From positions 1 to 64,000 of the forward strand of contig CANJKZ010000934.1 of assembly GCA_947471745.1 (NCBI GenBank): 64,000 nucleotides of DNA, written 5' to 3'. Source of the DNA: Closterium sp. Naga37s-1. Taxonomy: Eukaryota > Streptophyta > Zygnematophyceae > Desmidiales > Closteriaceae. Made by a program: the position numbers and the translations under genes. Below the pieces are notes generated by a model. It saw only the letters and a list, made by a program, of their open reading frames with translations. It was not told where the DNA came from and ran no database searches. Positions 15,601-27,200 of the stretch are shown here, one piece after another (the first letter of the stretch is position 1; the number at the start of each line of letters is the position of its first letter).

Positions 15601-17482
15601 CACATCTCCACTCCATGGTGTCTACTCACATCAAATCACCCAAAAAAGTGTCGACTCACCTCACATCTCCACTCCATGGTGTCTAGTCGCATCACATCAC
15701 CCAAAAAAGTGTCGACTCACCTCACATCTCCACTCCATGGTGTCTACTCGCATCACATCACCCAAAAAAGTGTCGACTCACCTCACATCTCCACTCCATG
15801 GTGTCTAGTCGAATCACATCACCCAAGAAAGTGTCGACTCACCTCACATCTCCACTCCATGGTGTCTAGTCGCATCACATCACCCAAAAAAGTGTCGACT
15901 CACCTCACATCTCCACTCCATGGTGTCTACTCACATCAAATCACCCAAAAAAGTGTCGAGTCACCTCACATCTCCACTCCATGGTGTCTACTTGCATCAA
16001 ATCACCCAAAAAAGTGTCGACTCACCTCACATCTCCACTCCATGGTGTCTAGTCGCATCACATCACCCAAAATATTGTCGACTCACCTCACATCTCCACT
16101 CCATGGTGTCTACTCGCATCAAATCATCCAAAAAAGTGTCGACTCACCTCACATCTCCACTCCATGGTGTCTAGTCGCATCACATCACCCAAAACAGTGT
16201 CGACTCACCTTACATCTCCACTCCATGGTGTCTACTCGCATCACATCACCCAAAAAAGTGTCGACTCACCTCACATCTCCACTCCATGGTGTCTACTCGC
16301 ATCAAATCACCCAAAAAAGTGTCGACTCACCTCACATCTCCACTCCATTGTGTCTAGTCGCATCAAATCACCCAAAAAAGTGTCGACTCACCTCACATCT
16401 CCACTCCATGGTGTCTATTCGCATCACATCACCCAAAAAAGTGTCGACTCACCTCACATCTCCACTCCATGGTGTCTAGTCGCATCACATCACCCAAGAA
16501 AGTGTCGACTCACCTCACATCTCCACTCCATGGTGTCTAGTCGCATCACATCACCCAAAAAAGTGTCGACTCACCTCACATCTCCACTCCATGGTGTCTA
16601 CTCACATCAAATCACCCAAAAAAGTGTCGAGTCACCTCACATCTCCACTCCATGGTGTCTACTTGCATCAAATCACCCAAAAAAGTGTCGACTCACCTCA
16701 CATCTCCACTCCATGGTGTCTAGTCGCATCACATCACCCAAAATATTGTCGACTCACCTCACATCTCCACTCCATGGTGTCTACTCGCATCAAATCATCC
16801 AAAAAAGTGTCGACTCACCTCACATCTCCACTCCATGGTGTCTAGTCGCATCACATCACCCAAAACAGTGTCGACTCACCTTACATCTCCACTCCATGGT
16901 GTCTACTCGCATCACATCACCCAAAAAAGTGTCGACTCACCTCACATCTCCACTCCATGGTGTCTAGTCGCATCACATCACCCAAAAAAGTGTCGACTCA
17001 CCTCACATCTCCACTCCATGGTGTCTACTCACATCAAATCACCCAAAAAAGTGTCGAGTCACCTCACATCTCCACTCCATGGTGTCTACTTGCATCAAAT
17101 CACCCAAAAAAGTGTCGACTCACCTCACATCTCCACTCCATGGTGTCTAGTCGCATCACATCACCCAAAATATTGTCGACTCACCTCACATCTCCACTCC
17201 ATGGTGTCTACTCGCATCAAATCATCCAAAAAAGTGTCGACTCAACTCACATCTCCACTCCATGGTGTCTAGTCGCATCACATCACCCAAAACTGTGTCG
17301 ACTCACCTTACATCTCCACTCCATGGTGTCTACTCGCATCACATCACCCAAAAAAGTGTCGACTCACCTCACATCTCCACTCCATGGTGTCTACTCGCAT
17401 CAAATCACCCAAAAAAGTGTCGACTCACCTCACATCTCCACTCCATTGTGTCTAGTCGCATCAAATCACCCAAAAAAGTGTC

Positions 17483-17487
17483 GACTC
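17483..17487. repeat. Target-site duplication, left copy (GACTC)
   Basis: The five bases GACTC lie directly before the first LTR and again directly after the second LTR at 24228-24232. They come from the GTCGACTC stretch of a satellite monomer. A five-base duplication is usual for Copia integration and shows that the element entered the array as a unit. Confidence 0.95.
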
Positions 17488-18505
17488 TGTTGTGCCAACA
17501 CATTACAGTGGCACGGTCATCGCACTCCCATTCGGCCTACAAGCCTGCTCAGCTTCTGGAAGTTTGTGGGGAGGTTTTTCAACACGTGTTCTTCAAACCC
17601 TCAAAGTTTCAGAGTTTTTGAAGCAGTTACCAAGGCATGACAACATTTTATGTTTCAAGACTTATGGCATCCCGGAAGTGTGTGTTACTCCTTTTTGGTA
17701 ACACCCGAGTTCACCATTTCGGCTGCTGACTCGTCTACCGAGATCTGATTGGTCTGAAATTCGGTCTGGAAGTCCTTTGCCCCGCTGTGCAAGTGGTCAC
17801 CAAGTTTCAGAACGATCCAACATCTGAGCATTGCGTGACAGCTGCCGAAATTCACTGTTCCGTAGTCATGGTGCACTGTTGGCAGCATTTCCCTTGCCAC
17901 CCTTTCATTGTTGTCATGCCAATGGTGCAGGGACAGAGAATGAGACAAGAAGTACAGGTGGTCAAGTGGGACTCTACAACCCTCCTTTTGAGAAGTGTGG
18001 TCTTCCTGGAAGCAACTTGCAAGAGGGTGCAAGTGGGAAGACAAGCTGACTCATGTTGGCTTGACTCACTATTGGTAGCCTTGAGTACAGCTCTGAACAT
18101 CCAAGTGTGGTTGGCTTTGCTGACCTAGCTAGGACGTTTCCCATTCTTCTCTAGCCTTTCTCCCCTAGGACTCAACCTTCTCTGAGTTCCCAGGATGACC
18201 CAACCCCTTATGAGTCCCCTAGGCAATGTTGTACTTACCTCTTCCTTGCATCAATGAGAATACACGTTTTTTCAGCCGAGCTTACGTTTTCGTTCACTGC
18301 GTAGTGCACACACCTCTGATAATAGCAAGTAATATACCGTTGGAAAGCAGACACCTAAGGCTAACCGCTGTCCAAGTTTCAGCCTCGTATGTTCTCGGAG
18401 CTGATCGTCACGGCGTTTTGAACAGAGGCGGTTTGAAGACGTCAGATTCTGCTTAGGCGGTTTCATGGGCATCCGCGACCCCTAAGTGGACTGCAGACTA
18501 TAACA
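17488..18505 (+). repeat. 5' LTR of the complete Copia element
   Basis: It begins tgttgtgccaacac and ends gactataaca, so it has TG...CA ends. It is 1018 bp and matches the 3' LTR at a fixed offset of 5722 bp. Short open frames inside it are identical in both LTRs and are not genes. Confidence 0.97.
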
Positions 18506-18507
18506 AG

Positions 18508-18519
18508 TGGTATCAGAGC
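18508..18519 (+). other. Primer binding site (initiator Met tRNA type)
   Basis: TGGTATCAGAGC starts two bases after the 5' LTR. This is the usual plant retrotransposon primer site, complementary to the 3' end of initiator methionine tRNA. Confidence 0.93.
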
Positions 18520-18544
18520 TGTTCTACTCTGTTCGTGGGTGAAA

Positions 18545-21500
18545 ATGGAGGCTGAAGGTTCTGCTCCAGCTGGTCCCAGTGGCAGTGGTGGCGTGAGAGG
18601 CGCTGGGGAAGCGGGAAGAGGCGTTGCAGGCGGATCTGCGCCAATGGCTTCAGTTTCAACATCAGCTAAGGATGATGTGAAGGCATTCAACCTGGAGAAG
18701 TTCTCTGGGGATGATTGGGCATCATGGAGCTTCAGGATGGAGCTCCTCTTCAACCATTATGGGCTGCTTGAAGTGATGGATGGAGAATTCAAGAGGCCTA
18801 CGAGCGAAGGAGCGACCAAAGAATGGGATCGCCGGTCCAAGGATGGATTCTTCCTTCTCTCCCAATGCCTCTCATCCAACCAGCTGCACCACATCAAGCA
18901 TCTCATCAAGGAAGCTGAGTGTGGTCCTAAGGCATGGAGGATATTGAAGGATGTCCATGCCCCCAGCAGCGAAGCAATGGTGGTGGTGCTCGAGCGACAA
19001 CTCCATGCGGTGAAGATCAACGAGGGTGATGCCGTACAAGGAGCGTTCGATCAACTCCGGGACCTCTATGTGAAGCTCTCAGCTGCTGGTGTGGACTACC
19101 CTGAGAAAATCAAGTGCTACAAGGCTCTCTCCCTGCTGCCGGAGTCGTGGGGGCCCTTGGTGGTCAACCTTAATGGGATGAAGGACTCGTGGTCCCTTGA
19201 GTGGATTCGCGCACAAGTTCTTCAAGAGGAGTTTCGGAGGAAGGAGCTGACCGCCGCTGCCGGTGAAGGTGGAGGCTCTGCCTATGGCATGAAGGGCTTC
19301 AAGGGGCGTGGCAGCAAGAAAGGGAAGGCCAAGGAAGGCTCTGGAGGGGAGCAGCATTCGGGAGGGAAGCGTCGCAACAAGGGAGGCAAGCGGTGTGGCG
19401 GCAAGTGTTGGTATTGCCATGTGGAAGGGCACCCATGGTTCAAGTGCCGCAAGCTACCTGACGGTTGGAGGCCTGGTCAGCCATCAATTGAGGGCTCCAA
19501 GGGTGTTCATGGAGCTATGGGAGAAGGCATGGGCAGTGAGGATGGCGAAGGAGGTGCTGGCGGATACGGCGGCATGTTCTACCATGTAGGGGAGGCGTGC
19601 CCCGAGGACATGGTTGTGCCGGCCAGCAAGATTGCTCTTCACCGCTCCTCCCATTGGGTCATCGACACGGGAGCCTTCATGACCATGACCAACCGAGAGG
19701 ATCTACTGGATGAAGTTAGGCCATCAAAGGCAGCCACCGTCGTTTCAGCCACCGGCCAAGTTGTACCCGTGCGTGGCGAGGGGAGAGCCATGTTCATGGG
19801 TGCGGATGGGAGGCTTGTGGGGCTGAAGCGTGTTCTCCTTGTTCCTGGATTGTGTGCCAACCTCCTCTCTACCAAGGCCCTAAGTGAGGCAGGGATGAAG
19901 ATGGAGATGTTGGGCACAAAGGTTTTCAAGGCAACTCTGGATGGGCGCGTATTGTGGGACCTCCGAGGCGGCAAGGACATGCACCGGTCTATGTGGGAGA
20001 TACCGGTGCTGCCATGGAAGGAGGCGGCTGCGCGCTTGGCTGCTGGAGATGTGAGAGGAGGGCGTGTTAACCACGTGGACAATGGAGGGGGTGGTGATGA
20101 CAGTGATGGTGGGCTCCTTGGGCATGGAGGGGCTGCGCTTCCAAGTGTAACTCCTAGCACGGGTGAGACGGATTGGCTCACCGCACACCGTCGCTTTGGC
20201 CACGTGGCGCTACCTCAGTTGCAGCAGCTGTTTAAGGAGGAAAGAGTCAAGGGGCTGAGGATAAAGGGGGAGCCCAAGGAGGTGGGATCTTGTGAGACTT
20301 GCTTGACCAGCAAGTTTTCACGGTTTCCCTTCCATTCGGTGGAGGGGAAGTCGAGTGACCCGGTGGAGCTCGTGCATGTGGATCTCGTGGGACCCATGAA
20401 GGTGAAGGGAGATGGTGGGGCCCTGTATTCTATGACCATGGTGGATGACAACACAAGGCTCACCTGGTCCTTTCCACTTGCAAAGAAGAGTGATGCTGCA
20501 AGGGTCATCATTGAAGAGTGGCTGCCCATGGTGGAGCGAGAGAGCGGCAAGCGGGTGAAGGCGATACGTAGTGACCGTGGTGGGGAGTTCTTGGGAGCGG
20601 AGTTCCGGAGCTGGCTGAAGCGGCATGGCATCAAGCAGCAGCTCACCACGGCCTACACCCCTCAATCCAATGGCGTGGCAGAGAGAGCGAACCGGACCAT
20701 CTTGGAGGGCGGGAGAACGATGTTGGTAGACTCGGGTCTACCCTTACGGTTCTGGCCCCTCGCTATTCGCCATGCCACCGTCATCAAGAACCGAGTATTG
20801 ACTCATGTGGGAGGGCAGCATTGGGTCCCTATGGAGAAATGGAGGGGCAAGAAGCCTCTGGTGGATATGCTTCGAGTCTTTGGGTGCATGGGACTCGTGC
20901 ACGTCCCTAAGGAAAAGCGTGACAAGCTTCAAGCGGCGGCGGTGTGGGCTGTTCATTTGGGACTTGCACAAGGGAGCAAGGGGTGGCTCATGTGGGACCC
21001 AATAGCCAACACCATCTTCACCACCAGAGATGCCAAGTTCATGGAGGGGCTCATGTTCAAGGAGTGGTTGGAGCGAGGGAGGAGCAAGGTCACCATTCCG
21101 CTCGGAATAGAGGTGGGAACGAATGACCCACTCTTCATTCCCATCGAGTTGTCTTCGTCTTCAGAGGTAACGGAGGTGTCACATGACTTGGGAGGTGCTG
21201 AAGGGGAGGCAGTAGAGGTGGAGGGAGTGTTGCAGCAAGAGAAGGCCCCTGTAGCTGAGAGAGGTGATGCCGAGGAGGAGGTGCAGCAGCCTACACCATC
21301 CCCTACTCTTCCACCAAGGCGGACAACCCAAGGGAAGCGTGGTGCTGTCCGTGGTGGAGCTAAGGAGAGTGCAGCCAAGGAGAGGCCCAAGAGAGCTGCT
21401 CACCCAAGGGATTTCCTCAAGTATGAAAGGCTTGGGGGTCCCAAGGCATTGCTGGTCCAGGAGGAGGAAGATGATGAGGAGAAGGGAGCCGAGGGAGAGA

Positions 21501-23152
21501 TGGAGCAGATTTGTTGCTTCGGTGTCAACTTACCTCATGAACCGGCTTCGATGGAGGAAGCACTTGCTGGAGATGATCGAGAGGCTTGGTTGGCTTCAAG
21601 GGAGGATGAGTTTAAGAGCCTCATGGAGAATGGAACGTGGACCCTCACCAATCTGCCCCCGGGAAGAAAGGCATTGGATTGCACGTGGATATTACGTGTG
21701 AAGACCGATGCGGAGGGGAAGTTGGAGAGGCGCAAAACAAGACTTGTGATCAAGGGTTTCCAGCAGAGGGAGGGGGTTGACTTTAAGGAGGTGTTTGCTC
21801 CTGTTGCCAAGGCTCCTACGCTCCGGGTGTTGCTGGCAGCAGCTGCCGTTTGTGGTTGGAAGGTGGAGCAAATGGATGTGAAGACGGCTTTCCTCTATGG
21901 CGTGGTAGATGAGGAGATTTACATGAAGCAGCCAGAGGGGTACGACGATGGGAGCGGACGTGTTTGCAGGCTCAACAAGGCCATCTATGGCCTCAAACAA
22001 GCTCCAAGGTGCTGGTATGCAAGGCTGGTGGAGGCGTTGGAGGCTCTTGGCTTCAAAGTTAGTGGGTGCGACGAGAGTCTCTTCATAACCGAGGGGGATG
22101 AGGAGAAAGTGTTTCTCCTTGTCTACGTCGATGACATTCTCCTCTTCTCTCCATCCCTGGAGAGGATCAAGGAGGTGCAAGGGAAGCTGAAGAAGACCTT
22201 TCAATGCAAGGCCCTTGGACCAGTGGGGTATTACCTTGGTCTTCACGTGGAGCGGGACGAGGTGAAGGGATGGTTGAGGCTTCACCAACACAAGTACCTT
22301 GCAGCCATGGGGGAGAGGTATGGGCTGGAGGAAGGGAGGAGTGTAAAGACTCCACTACCCTCAGGATTTCAGCTACACCTTGATGAAGAGGAGGGTGAGG
22401 TGTTGGAGCCCGAGTTGCAGCGTCGGTTCCAGTCAATGGTGGGGAGCTTGATGTATGCTTCGGTCAACACTCGCCCCGATATTTCATTCGCGGTTTCGCA
22501 GCTGGCTCGTGTGGTGTCTAGGCCCCTTCAAGAGCACCTTGATGCAGCAGAGAGGCTGGTGAGGTACTGCATGGCAACCTCAAGGGTGGGGCTGCAATAT
22601 TCAGTGCATGGGCAGCTGAAGCAAAAGGGAGTGGAGGAGGTGAGCACGAAGACCGGTGCACCTGCAAGGCGTGGACACTTGTACCTCTCGTGCTTCACCG
22701 ATGCTACCTGGGCAAGTGACATCAGTGATGCAACATCCCACGGTGGCTATGTATGCTGTGTTGGAGGGAGTCCAGTGAGCTGGAAGTCTAAGAAGCAAGG
22801 GGAGATAGCTCACTCATCAACGGAGAGCGAGTACATGGCGTTGTTTCATGGGGTGAAGGAGGTGGTTTGGATGAGGAGGTTGCTTGAGGAGTTGGGGCAG
22901 GAGCAAGAGGGTCCTACACCTGTGTTTTGTGACAGCCAAGGAGCAATTGCAATGGCTCGCAATGCTGTGCTCCATGGGCTGAACAAGCACATGCATATCA
23001 AATGGCATTGGGTGAGGAAGGAGGTGAAGAAGGGCACGGTCTCCTTGCACTACATCAACACTACCAAGCAACCTGCAGATTTTTTGACGAAGCGGCTTGC
23101 AGAGCATCAGCATTGGACCTGCGCCACCTTGTGTGGCATGTCCTTCAACTAA
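18545..23152 (+). CDS. Copia gag-pol polyprotein (1535 aa)
   Basis: A single frame from the first ATG after the primer site (18545) to a stop at 23152. The in-frame GTG at 18539 is not a likely eukaryotic start. The gag part ends with a CX2CX4HX4C zinc knuckle at 19406-19447. The protease motif (VIDTGA) lies near 19660-19675. The pre-integrase His/Cys region follows from about 20170, then the integrase core with HVDLVGP near 20375, SDRGGEF near 20570 and PQSNGVAERANR near 20660. Copia-type reverse transcriptase spans about 21620-22350 with YVDD near 22125. RNase H spans about 22690-23100 with FTDATWA and the SSTESEYMAL stretch. Expression as one polyprotein is known for many plant Copia elements. 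It looks whole. Confidence 0.95.
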   Translation: MEAEGSAPAGPSGSGGVRGAGEAGRGVAGGSAPMASVSTSAKDDVKAFNLEKFSGDDWASWSFRMELLFNHYGLLEVMDGEFKRPTSEGATKEWDRRSKDGFFLLSQCLSSNQLHHIKHLIKEAECGPKAWRILKDVHAPSSEAMVVVLERQLHAVKINEGDAVQGAFDQLRDLYVKLSAAGVDYPEKIKCYKALSLLPESWGPLVVNLNGMKDSWSLEWIRAQVLQEEFRRKELTAAAGEGGGSAYGMKGFKGRGSKKGKAKEGSGGEQHSGGKRRNKGGKRCGGKCWYCHVEGHPWFKCRKLPDGWRPGQPSIEGSKGVHGAMGEGMGSEDGEGGAGGYGGMFYHVGEACPEDMVVPASKIALHRSSHWVIDTGAFMTMTNREDLLDEVRPSKAATVVSATGQVVPVRGEGRAMFMGADGRLVGLKRVLLVPGLCANLLSTKALSEAGMKMEMLGTKVFKATLDGRVLWDLRGGKDMHRSMWEIPVLPWKEAAARLAAGDVRGGRVNHVDNGGGGDDSDGGLLGHGGAALPSVTPSTGETDWLTAHRRFGHVALPQLQQLFKEERVKGLRIKGEPKEVGSCETCLTSKFSRFPFHSVEGKSSDPVELVHVDLVGPMKVKGDGGALYSMTMVDDNTRLTWSFPLAKKSDAARVIIEEWLPMVERESGKRVKAIRSDRGGEFLGAEFRSWLKRHGIKQQLTTAYTPQSNGVAERANRTILEGGRTMLVDSGLPLRFWPLAIRHATVIKNRVLTHVGGQHWVPMEKWRGKKPLVDMLRVFGCMGLVHVPKEKRDKLQAAAVWAVHLGLAQGSKGWLMWDPIANTIFTTRDAKFMEGLMFKEWLERGRSKVTIPLGIEVGTNDPLFIPIELSSSSEVTEVSHDLGGAEGEAVEVEGVLQQEKAPVAERGDAEEEVQQPTPSPTLPPRRTTQGKRGAVRGGAKESAAKERPKRAAHPRDFLKYERLGGPKALLVQEEEDDEEKGAEGEMEQICCFGVNLPHEPASMEEALAGDDREAWLASREDEFKSLMENGTWTLTNLPPGRKALDCTWILRVKTDAEGKLERRKTRLVIKGFQQREGVDFKEVFAPVAKAPTLRVLLAAAAVCGWKVEQMDVKTAFLYGVVDEEIYMKQPEGYDDGSGRVCRLNKAIYGLKQAPRCWYARLVEALEALGFKVSGCDESLFITEGDEEKVFLLVYVDDILLFSPSLERIKEVQGKLKKTFQCKALGPVGYYLGLHVERDEVKGWLRLHQHKYLAAMGERYGLEEGRSVKTPLPSGFQLHLDEEEGEVLEPELQRRFQSMVGSLMYASVNTRPDISFAVSQLARVVSRPLQEHLDAAERLVRYCMATSRVGLQYSVHGQLKQKGVEEVSTKTGAPARRGHLYLSCFTDATWASDISDATSHGGYVCCVGGSPVSWKSKKQGEIAHSSTESEYMALFHGVKEVVWMRRLLEELGQEQEGPTPVFCDSQGAIAMARNAVLHGLNKHMHIKWHWVRKEVKKGTVSLHYINTTKQPADFLTKRLAEHQHWTCATLCGMSFN

Positions 23153-23195
23153 GGGAGGCAGCTTCAGGGAGCAGCTAAGGGATGAATGAGAGCAC

Positions 23196-23209
23196 GATGA
23201 GGGGGAGTT
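23196..23209 (+). other. Polypurine tract
   Basis: GATGAGGGGGAGTT abuts the start of the 3' LTR. It is the expected plus-strand primer of an LTR retrotransposon. Confidence 0.88.
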
Positions 23210-24227
23210 TGTTGTGCCAACACATTACAGTGGCACGGTCATCGCACTCCCATTCGGCCTACAAGCCTGCTCAGCTTCTGGAAGTTTGTGGGGAGGTTTT
23301 TCAACACGTGTTCTTCAAACCCTCAAAGTTTCAGAGTTTTTGAAGCAGTTACCAAGGCATGACAACATTTTATGTTTCAAGACTTATGGCATCCCGGAAG
23401 TGTGTGTTACTCCTTTTTGGTAACACCCGAGTTCACCATTTCGGCTGCTGACTCGTCTACCGAGATCTGATTGGTCTGAAATTCGGTCTGGAAGTCCTTT
23501 GCCCCGCTGTGCAAGTGGTCACCAAGTTTCAGAACGATCCAACATCTGAGCATTGCGTGACAGCTGCCGAAATTCACTGTTCCGTAGTCATGGTGCACTG
23601 TTGGCAGCATTTCCCTTGCCACCCTTTCATTGTTGTCATGCCAATGGTGCAGGGACAGAGAATGAGACAAGAAGTACAGGTGGTCAAGTGGGACTCTACA
23701 ACCCTCCTTTTGAGAAGTGTGGTCTTCCTGGAAGCAACTTGCAAGAGGGTGCAAGTGGGAAGACAAGCTGACTCATGTTGGCTTGACTCACTATTGGTAG
23801 CCTTGAGTACAGCTCTGAACATCCAAGTGTGGTTGGCTTTGCTGACCTAGCTAGGACGTTTCCCATTCTTCTCTAGCCTTTCTCCCCTAGGACTCAACCT
23901 TCTCTGAGTTCCCAGGATGACCCAACCCCTTATGAGTCCCCTAGGCAATGTTGTACTTACCTCTTCCTTGCATCAATGAGAATACACGTTTTTTCAGCCG
24001 AGCTTACGTTTTCGTTCACTGCGTAGTGCACACACCTCTGATAATAGCAAGTAATATACCGTTGGAAAGCAGACACCTAAGGCTAACCGCTGTCCAAGTT
24101 TCAGCCTCGTATGTTCTCGGAGCTGATCGTCACGGCGTTTTGAACAGAGGCGGTTTGAAGACGTCAGATTCTGCTTAGGCGGTTTCATGGGCATCCGCGA
24201 CCCCTAAGTGGACTGCAGACTATAACA
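23210..24227 (+). repeat. 3' LTR of the complete Copia element
   Basis: 1018 bp with the same TGTTGTGCC start and TATAACA end as the 5' LTR. No difference between the two copies was noticed, which points to a very young insertion. Confidence 0.97.
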
Positions 24228-24232
24228 GACTC
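24228..24232. repeat. Target-site duplication, right copy (GACTC)
   Basis: GACTC follows the 3' LTR and matches 17483-17487; the satellite monomer then resumes with acctcacatctcc. Confidence 0.95.
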
Positions 24233-27200
24233 ACCTCACATCTCCACTCCATGGTGTCTAGTCGCATCACATCACCCAAAAAAGTGTCGACTCACCTCAC
24301 ATCTCCACTCCATGGTGTCTAGTCGCATCACATCACCCAAGAAAGTGTCGACTCACCTCACATCTCCACTCCATGGTGTCTAGTCGCATCACATCACCCA
24401 AAAAAGTGTCGACTCACCTCACATCTCCACTCCATGGTGTCTACTCACATCAAATCACCCAAAAAAGTGTCGAGTCACCTCACATCTCCACTCCATGGTG
24501 TCTACTTGCATCAAATCACCCAAAAAAGTGTCGACTCACCTCACATCTCCACTCCATGGTGTCTAGTCGCATCACATCACCCAAAATATTGTCGACTCAC
24601 CTCACATCTCCACTCCATGGTGTCTACTCGCATCAAATCATCCAAAAAAGTGTCGACTCACCTCACATCTCCACTCCATGGTGTCTAGTCGCATCACATC
24701 ACCCAAAACAGTGTCGACTCACCTTACATCTCCACTCCATGGTGTCTACTCGCATCACATCACCCAAAAAAGTGTCGACTCACCTCACATCTCCACTCCA
24801 TGGTGTCTACTCGCATCAAATCACCCAAAAAAGTGTCGACTCACCTCACATCTCCACTCCATTGTGTCTAGTCGCATCAAATCACCCAAAAAAGTGTCGA
24901 CTCACCTCACATCTCCACTCCATGGTGTCTAGTCGCATCACATCACCCAAAAAAGTGTCGACTCACCTCACATCTCCACTCCATGGTGTCTACTCGCATC
25001 ACATCACCCAAAAAAGTGTCGACTCACCTCACATCTCCACTCCATGGTGTCTAGTCGCATCACATCACCCAAAAAAATGTCGACTCACCTCACATCTCCA
25101 CTCCATGGTGTCTAGTCGCATCACATCACCCAAAAAAGTGTCGACTCACCTCATATCTCCACTCCGTGGTGTCTACTCGCATCAAATCACCCAAAAAAGT
25201 GTCGACTCACCTCACATCTCCACTCCATGGTGTCTACTCGCATCAAATCACCCAAAAAAATGTCGACACACCTCACATCTCCACTCCATGGTGTCTAGTC
25301 GCATCACATCACTCAAAACAGTGTCGACTCACCTCACATCTCCACTCCATGGTGTCTACTCGCATCACATCACCCAAAAAAGTGTCGACTCACATCACAT
25401 CTCCACTCCATGGTGTCTAGTCGCATCACATCACCCAAAAGAGTGTCGACTCACCTCACATCTCCACTCCATGGTGTCTACTCGCATCACATCACCCAAA
25501 AAAGTGTCGAATCACCTCACATCTCCACTCCATGGTGTCTACTTGCATCACATCACCCAAAAAAGTGTCGACTCACCTCACATCTCCACTCCATGGTGTC
25601 TAGTCGCATCACATCACCCAAAAGAGTGTCGACTCACCTCACATCTCCACTCCATGGTGTCTACTCGCATCACATCACCCAAAAAAGTGTCGACTTACCT
25701 CACATCACTCCATGGTGTCTAGTCGCATCACATCACCCAAAAAAGTGTCGACTCACCTCACATGTCCACTCCATGGTGTCTAGTCGCATCACATCACCCA
25801 AGAAAGTGTCGACTCACCTCACATCTCCACTCCATGGTGTCTAGTCGCATCACATCACCCAAAAAAGTGTCGACTCACCTCACATCTCCACTCCATGGTG
25901 TCTACTCACACCAAATCACCCAAAAAAGTGTCGAGTCACCTCACATCTCCACTCCATGGTGTCTACTTGCATCAAATCACCCAAAAAAGTGTCGACTCAC
26001 CTCACATCTCCACTCCATGGTGTCTAGTCGCATCACATCCCCCAAAATATTGTCGACTCACCTCACATCTCCACTCCATGGTGTCTACTCGCATCAAATC
26101 ATCCAAAAAAGTGTCGACTCACCTCACATCTCCACTCCATGGTGTCTAGTCGCATCACATCACCCAAAACAGTGTCGACTCACCTTACATCTCCACTCCA
26201 TGGTGTCTACTCGCATCACATCACCCAAAAAAGTGTCGACTCACCTCACATCTCCACTCCATGGTGTCTACTCGCATCAAATCACCCAAAAAAGTGTCGA
26301 CTCACCTCACATCTCCACTCCATTGTGTCTAGTCGCATCAAATCACCCAAAAAAGTGTCGACTCACCTCACATCTCCACTCCATGGTGTCTAGTCGCATC
26401 ACATCACCCAAAAAAGTGTCGACTCACCTCACATCTCCACTCCATGGTGTCTACTCACATCACATCACCCAAAAAAGTGTCGACTCACCTCACATCTCCA
26501 CTTCATGGTATCTACTCGCATCACATCACCCAAAAAAATGTCGACTCACCTCACATCTCCACTCCATGGTGTCTAGTCGCATCACATCACCCAAAAAAGT
26601 GTCGACTCACCTCACATCTCCACTCCATGGTGTCTACTCGCATCAAATCACCCAAAAAAGTGTCGACTCACCTCACATCTCCACTCCATGGTGTCTACTC
26701 GCATCAAATCACCCAAAAAAATGTCGACACACCTCACATCTCCACTCCATGGTGTCTAGTCGCATCACATCACTCAAAACAGTGTCGACTCACCTCACAT
26801 CTCCACTCCATGGTGTCTACTCGCATCACATCACCCAAAAAAGTGTCGACTCACATCACATCTCCACTCCATGGTGTCTAGTCGCATCACATCACCCAAA
26901 AGAGTGTCGACTCACCTCACATCTCCACTCCATGGTGTCTACTCGCATCACATCACCCAAAAAAGTGTCGACTCACCTCACATCTCCACTCCATGGTGTC
27001 TACTTGCATCACATCACCCAAAAAAGTGTCGACTCACCTCACATCTCCACTCCATGGTGTCTAGTCGCATCACATCACCCAAAAGAGTGTCGACTCACCT
27101 CACATCTCCACTCCATGGTGTCTACTCGCATCACATCACCCAAAAAAGTGTCGACTTACCTCACATCACTCCATGGTGTCTAGTCGCATCACATCACCCA

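Larger units (their letters stand above)
1..17487. repeat. 61-bp satellite array, left block (about 287 monomers)
   Basis: Head-to-tail monomers of 61 bp fill the block. Each contains, in order, gtgtcgactcacc (with a GTCGAC palindrome), cacatctccact, ccatggtgtc (with a CCATGG palindrome), a variable tact/tagt site, cgcatca, aatc or catc, and accc followed by a run of six A. Two sites co-vary: tactcgcatcaaatc and tagtcgcatcacatc are the commonest pairs. Because 61 is one more than a multiple of three, the same peptide motifs appear in all plus frames, and long frames stay open until a TAG in the tagt variant. I regard all of these frames as non-coding. Blocks of many monomers are re-duplicated, for example the segment from 8481 recurs at 9945, 1464 bp (24 monomers) later. 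There is no unique spacer, so it is not CRISPR. Function unknown; a centromeric, pericentromeric or subtelomeric satellite is possible. Confidence 0.97.
17488..24227 (+). mobile_element. Complete Ty1/Copia LTR retrotransposon, 6740 bp
   Basis: Parts in order: 5' LTR 17488-18505, primer site 18508-18519, one gag-pol frame 18545-23152, polypurine tract 23196-23209, 3' LTR 23210-24227, with GACTC duplications on both sides. Domain order within pol is protease, integrase, reverse transcriptase, RNase H, which is diagnostic of Copia rather than Gypsy. The element looks whole. The two LTRs are the same length and I saw no difference between them, so the insertion is very recent. The satellite continues on both sides with the same monomer types, so the element interrupts one array rather than separating two. 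Confidence 0.97.

Noticed and set aside
1-17487. CRISPR-like regular repeat
   Set aside because: Monomers are contiguous with no unique spacers, and the genome is eukaryotic.
17685-18456. Several short open frames in the LTRs
   Set aside because: They recur unchanged in both LTRs and overlap on both strands; they are LTR sequence, not genes.
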